The position numbers and the translations under genes are program-made. Below are positions 11,934 to 19,465 of a stretch of 32,755 bases of DNA, piece by piece. The notes beneath the pieces were generated by a model. The model ran no database searches. It was not told where the DNA came from and worked only from the letters and a program-made list of their open reading frames with translations. Source of the DNA: Chitinophagaceae bacterium. Its GTDB lineage: Bacteria > Bacteroidota > Bacteroidia > Chitinophagales > Chitinophagaceae. How positions within the stretch are numbered: the stretch's first letter is position 1; the number at the start of each line of letters is the position of its first letter. Location of the stretch: NCBI GenBank assembly GCA_014379515.1, contig JACMLR010000135.1, forward strand, positions 1 to 32,755. Reading direction: 5' to 3'.

Positions 11934-12860
11934 ATGCAAACATTTTCCCTTGCCATTCACGGCGGAGCAGGCACCATCCTGAAAAAGCATATGACAGCCG
12001 ATAAAGAAAATCTATACCGAGCTGGCCTTAAGCAGTCATTAGAAGTTGGTTATTCCATTCTTAAGAACGGTGGTAGCGCCATAGATGCAGTATTAGCAGC
12101 CGTTACCGAACTCGAGAATAATGAACTTTTTAACGCAGGCAAAGGATCCGTATTCACCAATACAGGTACACATGAAATGGACGCATCGATCATGGATGGA
12201 GGCAATCTGGGTGCGGGCGCAGTCGGGGCGGTGAGGAGTGTAAAGAATCCTATCCAGCTTGCCCACCAGGTGATGATGCACAGCGGTCACGTATTTTTAG
12301 GTGGTGAAGGTGCGATAGATTTCGCGCGGCAACAGGGATTCGAGATGATGCCGGATGATTATTTTTATTCTGACTTTCGATATGACCAATGGCAAAAAGT
12401 GAAAGGAAGTGATACATTTCATCTTGATCATGATACACCGGATGATAAGAAATTTGGCACGGTCGGCGCCGTGGCTCTTGATGCGTCCGGAAATCTTGCA
12501 GCGGCAACAAGTACCGGTGGAATGACCAACAAAAAATTTGGACGCATTGGAGATACACCGGTAATTGGATCCGGGACCTATGCAAAAAATAGTACCTGCG
12601 CAATTTCGTGTACGGGCAATGGTGAGGTCTTTTTACGCACAGTTGCAGCCTACGATGTGAGCGCATTGATGGAATACCGTGGTATGACGTTGAACGATGC
12701 CATGCATGAAGTCGTTATGAACAAACTGAAGCCAATGGACGGAGACGGTGGGATGATTGGGATTGATTCACTAGGAAATTGTTCCCTGCAGTTCAATAGT
12801 GCCGGTATGTACAGAGCCTATAGAAAAAGTGATGGCACGTCAGAAATTGCGATCTTCTAA
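11934..12860 (+). CDS. Isoaspartyl peptidase / L-asparaginase (Ntn hydrolase)
   Basis: FSLAIHGGAGTI N-terminus, GTVGAVALD autoprocessing Thr motif, STGGMTNKKFGRIGDTPVIGSGTYA. The track ORF starts at 11862 but ATG 11934 fits the family start. Confidence 0.93.
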   Translation: MQTFSLAIHGGAGTILKKHMTADKENLYRAGLKQSLEVGYSILKNGGSAIDAVLAAVTELENNELFNAGKGSVFTNTGTHEMDASIMDGGNLGAGAVGAVRSVKNPIQLAHQVMMHSGHVFLGGEGAIDFARQQGFEMMPDDYFYSDFRYDQWQKVKGSDTFHLDHDTPDDKKFGTVGAVALDASGNLAAATSTGGMTNKKFGRIGDTPVIGSGTYAKNSTCAISCTGNGEVFLRTVAAYDVSALMEYRGMTLNDAMHEVVMNKLKPMDGDGGMIGIDSLGNCSLQFNSAGMYRAYRKSDGTSEIAIF

Positions 12861-12881
12861 GAAGTTATTAAAATAAACTAT

Positions 12882-13775
12882 ATGGAAATTAAGAATGTCG
12901 CGGTGATCGGTGCCGGTACAATGGGTAACGGAATTGCTCATGTATTTGCGCAAAGTGGCTTCAACGTCAAGCTCGTCGACGTCAATGCTGCGCAGTTAGA
13001 AAGAGCATTGCAAACCATTACAAAGAATTTGGATCGGCAACTTGCCAAACAGACCATCACAGAAGAGAAAAAAAACACGACCCTGGCCCTGATTGAGCCA
13101 ATAAGCGATATCGCGACAGGCGTTAGTGCTTGTGAACTTGTAGTTGAGGCTGCAACCGAGAATGTTCAATTGAAACTGGACATCTTCCGCAAACTGGATG
13201 AATTTGCAGCACCGGATGCGATTCTTGCTACCAATACTTCATCTATATCAATAACAAAAATTGCAGCGGTGACCAAGAGACCTTCGCAGGTGATCGGCAT
13301 GCACTTTATGAACCCCGTTCCTGTGATGAAGCTCGTCGAAATCATTAATGGATATGCAACCAGTAAAAATGTTTCCGACCTGGTTGCAGCCCTAAGTGTG
13401 AAGCTTGGGAAAATACCCTGCATCGTGAATGATTATCCCGGATTTATCGCGAACAGGATATTGATGCCGATGATCAATGAAGCGATTTATACTTTGTATG
13501 AAGGTGTGGCTGACGTTAATGCAATTGATACAGTAATGAAATTAGGAATGGCCCATCCAATGGGACCTCTTCAGTTGGCAGACTTCATTGGCCTCGATGT
13601 TTGTTACTCGATCCTGAATGTATTGCACGATGGATTTGGGAATCCAAAATATGCGCCTTGTCCTTTATTAACCAATATGGTTACCGCGGGTTACCTGGGT
13701 GTAAAATCAGGGGAAGGTTTTTATAAGTATACCGCCGGTAGCAAGGACCTGACCGTAAGCAGTCGCTTTCAATAA
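12882..13775 (+). CDS. 3-hydroxybutyryl-CoA / 3-hydroxyacyl-CoA dehydrogenase
   Basis: VAVIGAGTMGNGIAHVFAQSGF Rossmann motif, GMHFMNPVPVMKLVEII, family length 297 aa. Confidence 0.94.
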   Translation: MEIKNVAVIGAGTMGNGIAHVFAQSGFNVKLVDVNAAQLERALQTITKNLDRQLAKQTITEEKKNTTLALIEPISDIATGVSACELVVEAATENVQLKLDIFRKLDEFAAPDAILATNTSSISITKIAAVTKRPSQVIGMHFMNPVPVMKLVEIINGYATSKNVSDLVAALSVKLGKIPCIVNDYPGFIANRILMPMINEAIYTLYEGVADVNAIDTVMKLGMAHPMGPLQLADFIGLDVCYSILNVLHDGFGNPKYAPCPLLTNMVTAGYLGVKSGEGFYKYTAGSKDLTVSSRFQ

Positions 13776-13778
13776 AAA

Positions 13779-14381
13779 TTACTGCTTGACTAGTTCAACA
13801 CCGCGAATTTCATTGAGATGATATACCGTTTCATCGAGCCGGTTCTTCGGTATTCCGATTACAAGCCGACAAAAAAGATTTAATTCTTTTTCAATGATGG
13901 TAACCTGTTGCTGTTTGATGATATTCATTACATCATTCATTGTTGTATAATCGAATTGAAGAGAGTATATTATTTCAACTGACTTCTGTATGATGGTTGT
14001 GGTTTGCAAAACCAATGCAGCGGAATTTTTGTAGGCATTGATCAAACCCGGCACTCCCAGTAGGGTTCCCCCAAAATATCGAACTACAATTATCAACGTA
14101 TTTGTTAACTGCTTGCTATCAATCTGCCCCAGTATCGGTTTGCCGGCAGTTCCCGACGGTTCTCCATCATCGCTCACGCGGAAGCTATTGCCGTCGAGGC
14201 CAAGTCGGTACCCAAAGCAATGATGCGTTGCTTTGGAATGTTCTTTCTTAACCAGGTCGAGCGAAAGTTTAAAATCGCTGGTACTCATTATAGGAAACGA
14301 ATACGCCAGGAATTTGCTTCCGCGTTCTTTGAACTCAGCGTTGCCGGGTGCGGCTATTGTAAAATAAAATGAATCATTCAT
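13779..14381 (-). CDS. YigZ / IMPACT family protein
   Basis: ERGSKFLAYSFPI, ATHHCFGYRLG, SDDGEPSGTAGKPILGQI and VVRYFGGTLLGVPGLINAY motifs. Confidence 0.92.
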   Translation of the reverse strand: MNDSFYFTIAAPGNAEFKERGSKFLAYSFPIMSTSDFKLSLDLVKKEHSKATHHCFGYRLGLDGNSFRVSDDGEPSGTAGKPILGQIDSKQLTNTLIIVVRYFGGTLLGVPGLINAYKNSAALVLQTTTIIQKSVEIIYSLQFDYTTMNDVMNIIKQQQVTIIEKELNLFCRLVIGIPKNRLDETVYHLNEIRGVELVKQ

Positions 14382-14384
14382 CTG

Positions 14385-15260
14385 CTAACCGTATGCGATT
14401 AATGCTATTGCTACAAGTGATAAAAAAACGCCGGACCAGTTCATCGCGGAAAGCTTTTCTTTGAAAACAATCCACGCAATGACAGTGCTGAATAAAACAA
14501 TACCCATATTATTGACGGGGATCACTACTGAACTGCTTTCCGAATATTCTTTTAACGCCCGTACTAAAAACCAAATCGAAAAATAATTAGGAATACCGAT
14601 GCTGATTCCCAATGCCAAAGCTTTCCATGAAAAACGCTGTTTGCCTGTTGCAAATTGAACACCCACCCAAACAATTCCTATAAGCGCCGCGACCGAAAAG
14701 GCTGTTACCAGGTAATCGTTTTTGTTTGATTCATTGAGAAATGTTGCTTCTACATATTTAATCATTGTATCAAGCAAGCCGCTTCCGACGAACAATATGA
14801 GTGGAAGTAGTGCAGTCGCGAGCGATTTCTTTGGTTGGTTTTCTCCAGAAGAAGGTTTCCAACAAGTAAGAAATACTGCAACAAGGGCAAGTACAATACC
14901 AGTAATTTTCAAACCAGTTACGGGCTCGCTGTAAAAGAAAACGGAGAACAAAAAAGGAATGATCAGTGAAAGTTTGTAGGCTACAGAGGCCACCGCAACA
15001 CCCATATATTTTGTCGTCAAACCCACCACATTAAAAAGTAAGATGAAAAATGCGCCCATGACTAAAGCCCAAATTATCCAAGGTGAATTGATAACTGAAT
15101 TTCCCAATGGAAATTTCCCATTGAAGATGGAACCTGTAATCACGCACGTGATGTAATTGAACACGATCACTTGAAGAATATTCAACTTCAAACGGTCGAC
15201 GAGTTTGAAAGAGAGAACGAGATAGGAGGTTAAAATTATACTGCCAATTAAAAAAATCAA
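14385..15260 (-). CDS. EamA/DMT superfamily transporter
   Basis: 291 aa with about 10 hydrophobic segments; C-terminal half NNMGIVLFSTVIAWIVFKEKLSAMNWSGVFLSLVAIALIA is typical EamA. Confidence 0.85.
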   Translation of the reverse strand: MIFLIGSIILTSYLVLSFKLVDRLKLNILQVIVFNYITCVITGSIFNGKFPLGNSVINSPWIIWALVMGAFFILLFNVVGLTTKYMGVAVASVAYKLSLIIPFLFSVFFYSEPVTGLKITGIVLALVAVFLTCWKPSSGENQPKKSLATALLPLILFVGSGLLDTMIKYVEATFLNESNKNDYLVTAFSVAALIGIVWVGVQFATGKQRFSWKALALGISIGIPNYFSIWFLVRALKEYSESSSVVIPVNNMGIVLFSTVIAWIVFKEKLSAMNWSGVFLSLVAIALIAYG

Positions 15261-15270
15261 AGCTGCTGTT

Positions 15271-16290
15271 TTATAAGATTGGTATATATGTTGAAATTAA
15301 ATCTGAACCTTCTTCAGTTGCATCTGTCTTTGATGCATTGAATAAATGCGGTGCTTTAATTCCATCGTCGATTACCATTTTTTTATTGACAATCACTCTT
15401 GCTTCATCCCAAATTCCACTATCGATAAATGAGTTGAGTAGTTGAGTCCCGCCTTCTACCAGTACGCTTTGTATAGAGAGTGCTGACAGTGCCTCGCAAA
15501 TTGCAGATGGCAAACCAACCTGTTCATTTATGATCACAAATTCAGCCGACCCTACTAATTCCGATTTGAGAAAATTTAGCACAACTGTTCGCCCGCCATG
15601 AAAAAGATTGAGCGTTTGCGCCAAGCGCAGGTTTTTATCCAGTACAACTCTTACCGGCGAATTTCCTGTCCACAGGCGATTTGTCAAATTTGGGTTATCA
15701 ATCGCTGCCGTATTTGTTCCAACTAAAATAGCGGCTTCTTCACTACGCCACCGATGAACAAACCGATCACTGATCTCGTTGCTTATTTTCAGCGGGTCAC
15801 CTTGTGGACCACTTATAAATCCGTTCGCCGATTGAGCCCATTTAAGAATGATATACGGCCGATGTTTTGTATGAAAACAGAGGAATCGTTTATTTAGTAT
15901 TGATGCCTCATGCTCAAGGATTCCAGTTCGCACAAGAACTCCCGCAGCTTGCAATTTTTCAATTCCTTTACCATCTACTTTGATGAAGGGGTCCAGGTTT
16001 GCAATAACAACTTCTTTAATTCCTTTGGCAATTATAAAATCAGCACATGGCGGCGTTTTTCCAACGTGTGCGCATGGCTCGAGGTTTACATACAATGTTG
16101 AGTGTGGAATGAATTGTTGTTCGTGTGATGGTACCGAATCGATACAATTTACTTCTGCATGTGCATGGCCATATTGTTTGTGATATCCCTCGCCAATTAT
16201 ACTTCCTTGATGAACAAGCACGGCTCCAACTAAAGGATTCGGCGCAGTCGGGCCAAGTCCAAGTGCTGCCAGTTGCAGGCACCGATGCAT
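15271..16290 (-). CDS. ribD: Bifunctional diaminohydroxyphosphoribosylaminopyrimidine deaminase / 5-amino-6-(5-phosphoribosylamino)uracil reductase
   Basis: MHRCLQLAALGLGPTAPNPLVGAVLV, HAEVNCI and PCAHVGKTPPC zinc deaminase motifs, plus C-terminal reductase. The track ORF extends to 16551; likely start is ATG 16290 or TTG 16311. Confidence 0.93.
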   Translation of the reverse strand: MHRCLQLAALGLGPTAPNPLVGAVLVHQGSIIGEGYHKQYGHAHAEVNCIDSVPSHEQQFIPHSTLYVNLEPCAHVGKTPPCADFIIAKGIKEVVIANLDPFIKVDGKGIEKLQAAGVLVRTGILEHEASILNKRFLCFHTKHRPYIILKWAQSANGFISGPQGDPLKISNEISDRFVHRWRSEEAAILVGTNTAAIDNPNLTNRLWTGNSPVRVVLDKNLRLAQTLNLFHGGRTVVLNFLKSELVGSAEFVIINEQVGLPSAICEALSALSIQSVLVEGGTQLLNSFIDSGIWDEARVIVNKKMVIDDGIKAPHLFNASKTDATEEGSDLISTYIPIL

Positions 16291-16328
16291 GTATTGTTCA
16301 TCGTGCGTCAAGTAATACCGTTTCGCGG

Positions 16329-16336
16329 CAAATATA
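16329..16336 (-). promoter_or_regulatory. Bacteroidota -7 box (TATATTTG) upstream of ribD
   Basis: Minus strand reads TATATTTG, a full TAnnTTTG match, 18-39 bp upstream of the candidate ribD starts. No clear -33 TTG at ideal spacing. Confidence 0.5.
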
Positions 16337-16389
16337 GAAGATTTGACGCGCCGCTTGTTATCTCTGAAGAGAGCGTAGTAAGTTTGCGG

Positions 16390-17262
16390 ATGACCATCCA
16401 CCAGGCACAACAGCAACTGAAAGTTCAATTGTATGATATACATGAGCCGTCCGAGGCAGAGGCAATTGCTGCGATGGTTATAGAAAGTATGACAGGGTGG
16501 AAAAGAATTGACCAAATCATCAATAAAACGCTTCCTCTTACCAAACCTCAAATAGCATGGCTTGAACAGATCACCAGCGAGTTACTAATGCATCGACCTG
16601 TCCAATATGTACTGAGGGAATGCTGGTTTGCGAACCTGAGATTATTTGTTGATGAGTCCGTCCTCATTCCACGGCCCGAGACAGAAGAACTCGTCGATTG
16701 GATCATCAGGGATCTCAAACGAGTAGGGTCAGGCGTTCAATCAACCAGGATACTCGACATCGGAACGGGCAGCGGTTGTATTGCGTTAGCGTTACAGTCG
16801 GCAATGCCCTCATCAGCAATTTTTGCTTGCGATATCAGCCAAAAAGCGATCGAAGTTGCTGCGCGAAACGCCAACACCTATCAACTGCCTGTGAATTTTA
16901 TCCTGGCCGATATCCTGGCATCGGGCGCTGCAAGCGCACTGCCACACATAGATGTTATTGTGAGTAATCCGCCATATATCCCACAGAAGGGTAGGGCGTC
17001 GATGAATAGAAACGTTGTTGAATTTGAGCCCTCGATCGCATTATTTGTACCTGACGATGATGCATTAATTTTTTATCGCGCAATCGCAGACTTTGCAAAA
17101 ACCAATCTTACTGAAGAAGGATCTATCTATTTTGAAATTCACGAAGGCAGTGCGAACGAGATCGTTCAACTATTGGGCGAACTTGGTTGGCAAAATGTGG
17201 AATTAAGGAATGACATGCAAGGAAAGGAACGGATGATCCGCGTGCAAAAAGTTGAGAAATGA
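16390..17262 (+). CDS. prmC: Peptide chain release factor N5-glutamine methyltransferase
   Basis: ILDIGTGSGCIALAL and VSNPPYIP (NPPY) motifs, RPETEELVDWI. Track ORF starts at 16273; ATG 16390 avoids overlapping ribD. Confidence 0.94.
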   Translation: MTIHQAQQQLKVQLYDIHEPSEAEAIAAMVIESMTGWKRIDQIINKTLPLTKPQIAWLEQITSELLMHRPVQYVLRECWFANLRLFVDESVLIPRPETEELVDWIIRDLKRVGSGVQSTRILDIGTGSGCIALALQSAMPSSAIFACDISQKAIEVAARNANTYQLPVNFILADILASGAASALPHIDVIVSNPPYIPQKGRASMNRNVVEFEPSIALFVPDDDALIFYRAIADFAKTNLTEEGSIYFEIHEGSANEIVQLLGELGWQNVELRNDMQGKERMIRVQKVEK

Positions 17263-17272
17263 CAAACTTTTC

Positions 17273-17674
17273 TTATTGCACTTTATTGTCGACCAGTAAA
17301 GTTGTACGTGCCCCAAGATCGCGCGCAATTCGCATCACTGCTACTACGTTGTCGAGCGGTACTGTTTTGTCTGCATTAATTGCAATTGTTGCCTGCAAAG
17401 AATCCTTCATGATATACGGCTGAATAAAATCTCTCATTTGCTCAAGGGCAATGGACTTACCATTAATTATATATTCGCCGGTCATTTTGATGTTTACAAT
17501 GACAGTTTGTTTTGCTTTCGTATCGCTTTTTGCTTTTGGAGTCGATAGCTTAATAACGTTTGGATTTGCCAACGTCGAAACGATGAGGAAGAAGAAAAGC
17601 AGGATAAACAGGATGTCGTTCAACGCTCCTGCATGCAGCTCCTGATTTCCTTTTAGTCGTTTTCTTAAATTCAC
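17273..17674 (-). CDS. exbD: ExbD/TolR family biopolymer transport protein
   Basis: 133 aa with one TM segment bearing the conserved Asp (GALNDILFILLFFFLIVSTLANP) and a periplasmic domain. Confidence 0.88.
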   Translation of the reverse strand: MNLRKRLKGNQELHAGALNDILFILLFFFLIVSTLANPNVIKLSTPKAKSDTKAKQTVIVNIKMTGEYIINGKSIALEQMRDFIQPYIMKDSLQATIAINADKTVPLDNVVAVMRIARDLGARTTLLVDNKVQ

Positions 17675-17697
17675 GTTTTTGCCTTTTGTAATTGATA

Positions 17698-18408
17698 TTA
17701 TCTGGTTGGTTCCTGCAGAATGTCAATGAACTCGGCACTCGCCACTTCCATCTTGTTTACCGTTTTGTCAATTTGAGCATTCAGGAAATTAGCACCAACA
17801 TATGCTAACAAGCCAATGATCAAACCCGAAGCGGAGGTAATCATCTTGGTATATATACCGCCTGCAATCTGCGCGGGCGTAAATTCACCAGAAGAATTAA
17901 TGTTATAGAACAATTGAAGCATACCGATGATCGTACCAAGAAATCCAAACATTGGCGCAATGCCATAGATCAATGATAGAACTGATAAATTTCGCTCCAT
18001 CTTATAAATCTCCAATTTCCCTACATTCTCCATGCTCTTCTCGATTGCATCAATCGGTTTCCCGATACGTTGAAGACCTTTATCAATCATCTTGGCAACG
18101 GGGTTTGAAGTATTCTTTGCGAGTGAACGCGCAGCGGCAACATTTCCGGTAAGAATATTATCGCGGATAATATTCATAAAATTAGGATCAATATTACTCG
18201 CCTTCCGAATGGCTATCAATCTCTCAAAAAAGAAGAAAATCGCCACGACCAACAGCAATGCCAGCGGGATCATGATCGGTCCGCCGCTGGTAAGCATTTC
18301 CATCACATTCATTGTGGCGGGTGGCGCTGCAGGGTTACTGCCAGCCTGCCTCAATGAATCAGCAACTGTGTTCGCGGGATTTGTAATCTGGAGAAAAAAC
18401 CAATTCAT
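17698..18408 (-). CDS. MotA/TolQ/ExbB proton channel family protein
   Basis: GPIMIPLALLLVVAIFFFFERLIAIRKA and IAPMFGFLGTIIGMLQLF...MITSASGLIIGLLAYVGANFLNA, typical ExbB/TolQ. ATG 18408 preferred over ORF start 18465. Confidence 0.92.
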   Translation of the reverse strand: MNWFFLQITNPANTVADSLRQAGSNPAAPPATMNVMEMLTSGGPIMIPLALLLVVAIFFFFERLIAIRKASNIDPNFMNIIRDNILTGNVAAARSLAKNTSNPVAKMIDKGLQRIGKPIDAIEKSMENVGKLEIYKMERNLSVLSLIYGIAPMFGFLGTIIGMLQLFYNINSSGEFTPAQIAGGIYTKMITSASGLIIGLLAYVGANFLNAQIDKTVNKMEVASAEFIDILQEPTR

Positions 18409-18634
18409 CCGGTATTTTTTAGTGTTGTAAATGTACTCAAATGTGTGCCTAAAACGGGAAGGCACATTTATTATTTCTTAAAAGATTGTTAGTAATGTGT
18501 TGATAGTGAGATTTCTGTTCGGAAGTGGGGATTAATGCCGGCGATCGAACGAAGCCTTAGCATATAAACCATCATTGATGTTTGGAACAACAGAACTGTT
18601 GTGGTTGACTGCATCAAACTCCAGCGGGTGAGCG

Positions 18635-19327
18635 CTATTGATTTTCGGTTGGATTGATCTTCGCCTTTGCCCAGCCTAATGCCATCCCCAATTGATCCTT
18701 TTCGCTGAGTGAGGTATTATCAAGAACAATTGCATCGTCTGCCTGGCGCAGTGGGCTGACCTCGCGGTGAGAATCGATATAATCGCGGAGCTCAAGATTA
18801 TTCTTTACTTCGTCGATTGTGATATTGGGATTTTTTTCGTAGAGTTCTTTGAAGCGGCGTTGCACCCGGATGCCGTTGTCAGCAGTCATAAAAATTTTCA
18901 ATGCTGCATTCGGGAAAACAACGGTTCCAATATCACGGCCGTCCATCACGATTCCTTTTTTTGTTCCCATTTCCTGTTGTTGGGCAACTGCAAAAGTGCG
19001 GACGTCTTTGATGGCTGCTATGTCGCTCACCTTTTCCGCGACAACCAAATCCCGAATTACATACTCCACATTCTCGCCATTCAAATGCATTTCTGTTTGA
19101 CCTGTTTTGTGATTCGACACAAACTCCAGCCGAATATTCTGCAATGCATTCATAACCTCTTCGCTTGCCGTCCAATCAATATGATTTCGTAGAAAGTAAA
19201 GAGTGATTGCACGATACATCGCGCCACTGTCGATATACACATAGCCTAACTCACGGGAAAGTTGTTTGGCAAGCGTGCTTTTACCGCATGACGACCAGCC
19301 ATCAATTGTAATGATGATCTTATTCAT
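18635..19327 (-). CDS. cmk: Cytidylate kinase
   Basis: IIITIDGWSSCGKSTLAKQLSRELGYVYIDSGAMYRAIT and MDGRDIGTVVFPNA motifs. ATG 19327 preferred over ORF start 19393. Confidence 0.95.
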   Translation of the reverse strand: MNKIIITIDGWSSCGKSTLAKQLSRELGYVYIDSGAMYRAITLYFLRNHIDWTASEEVMNALQNIRLEFVSNHKTGQTEMHLNGENVEYVIRDLVVAEKVSDIAAIKDVRTFAVAQQQEMGTKKGIVMDGRDIGTVVFPNAALKIFMTADNGIRVQRRFKELYEKNPNITIDEVKNNLELRDYIDSHREVSPLRQADDAIVLDNTSLSEKDQLGMALGWAKAKINPTENQ

Positions 19328-19421
19328 TGTTGCAATAATGGGAGGAATTGAGGGAAGAACCAAATGATGAACTAAATGAAAAGAATTTTTCATTTGCCCT
19401 TGTTGCTATTAAGCCCAACAA

Positions 19422-19446
19422 AAAACCCCGCGTGTTGCGGGGTTTT
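19422..19446 (-). terminator. Intrinsic terminator downstream of clpC
   Basis: Perfect 10-bp inverted repeat AAAACCCCGC-GTGTT-GCGGGGTTTT, 20 bp beyond the clpC stop; symmetric A/T tracts give a T-run on either strand. Confidence 0.9.
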
Positions 19447-19465
19447 ATAGAGCTTTTCATTTTTA

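Noticed and set aside
12250-12666. 138-aa minus-strand ORF within the asparaginase gene
   Set aside because: Basic, His/Arg-rich translation typical of an antisense shadow; the sense gene is intact.
16291-16551. N-terminal extension of the ribD ORF to 16551
   Set aside because: Overlaps prmC divergently and precedes the conserved deaminase start; the TATATTTG box at 16329..16336 would fall inside it.
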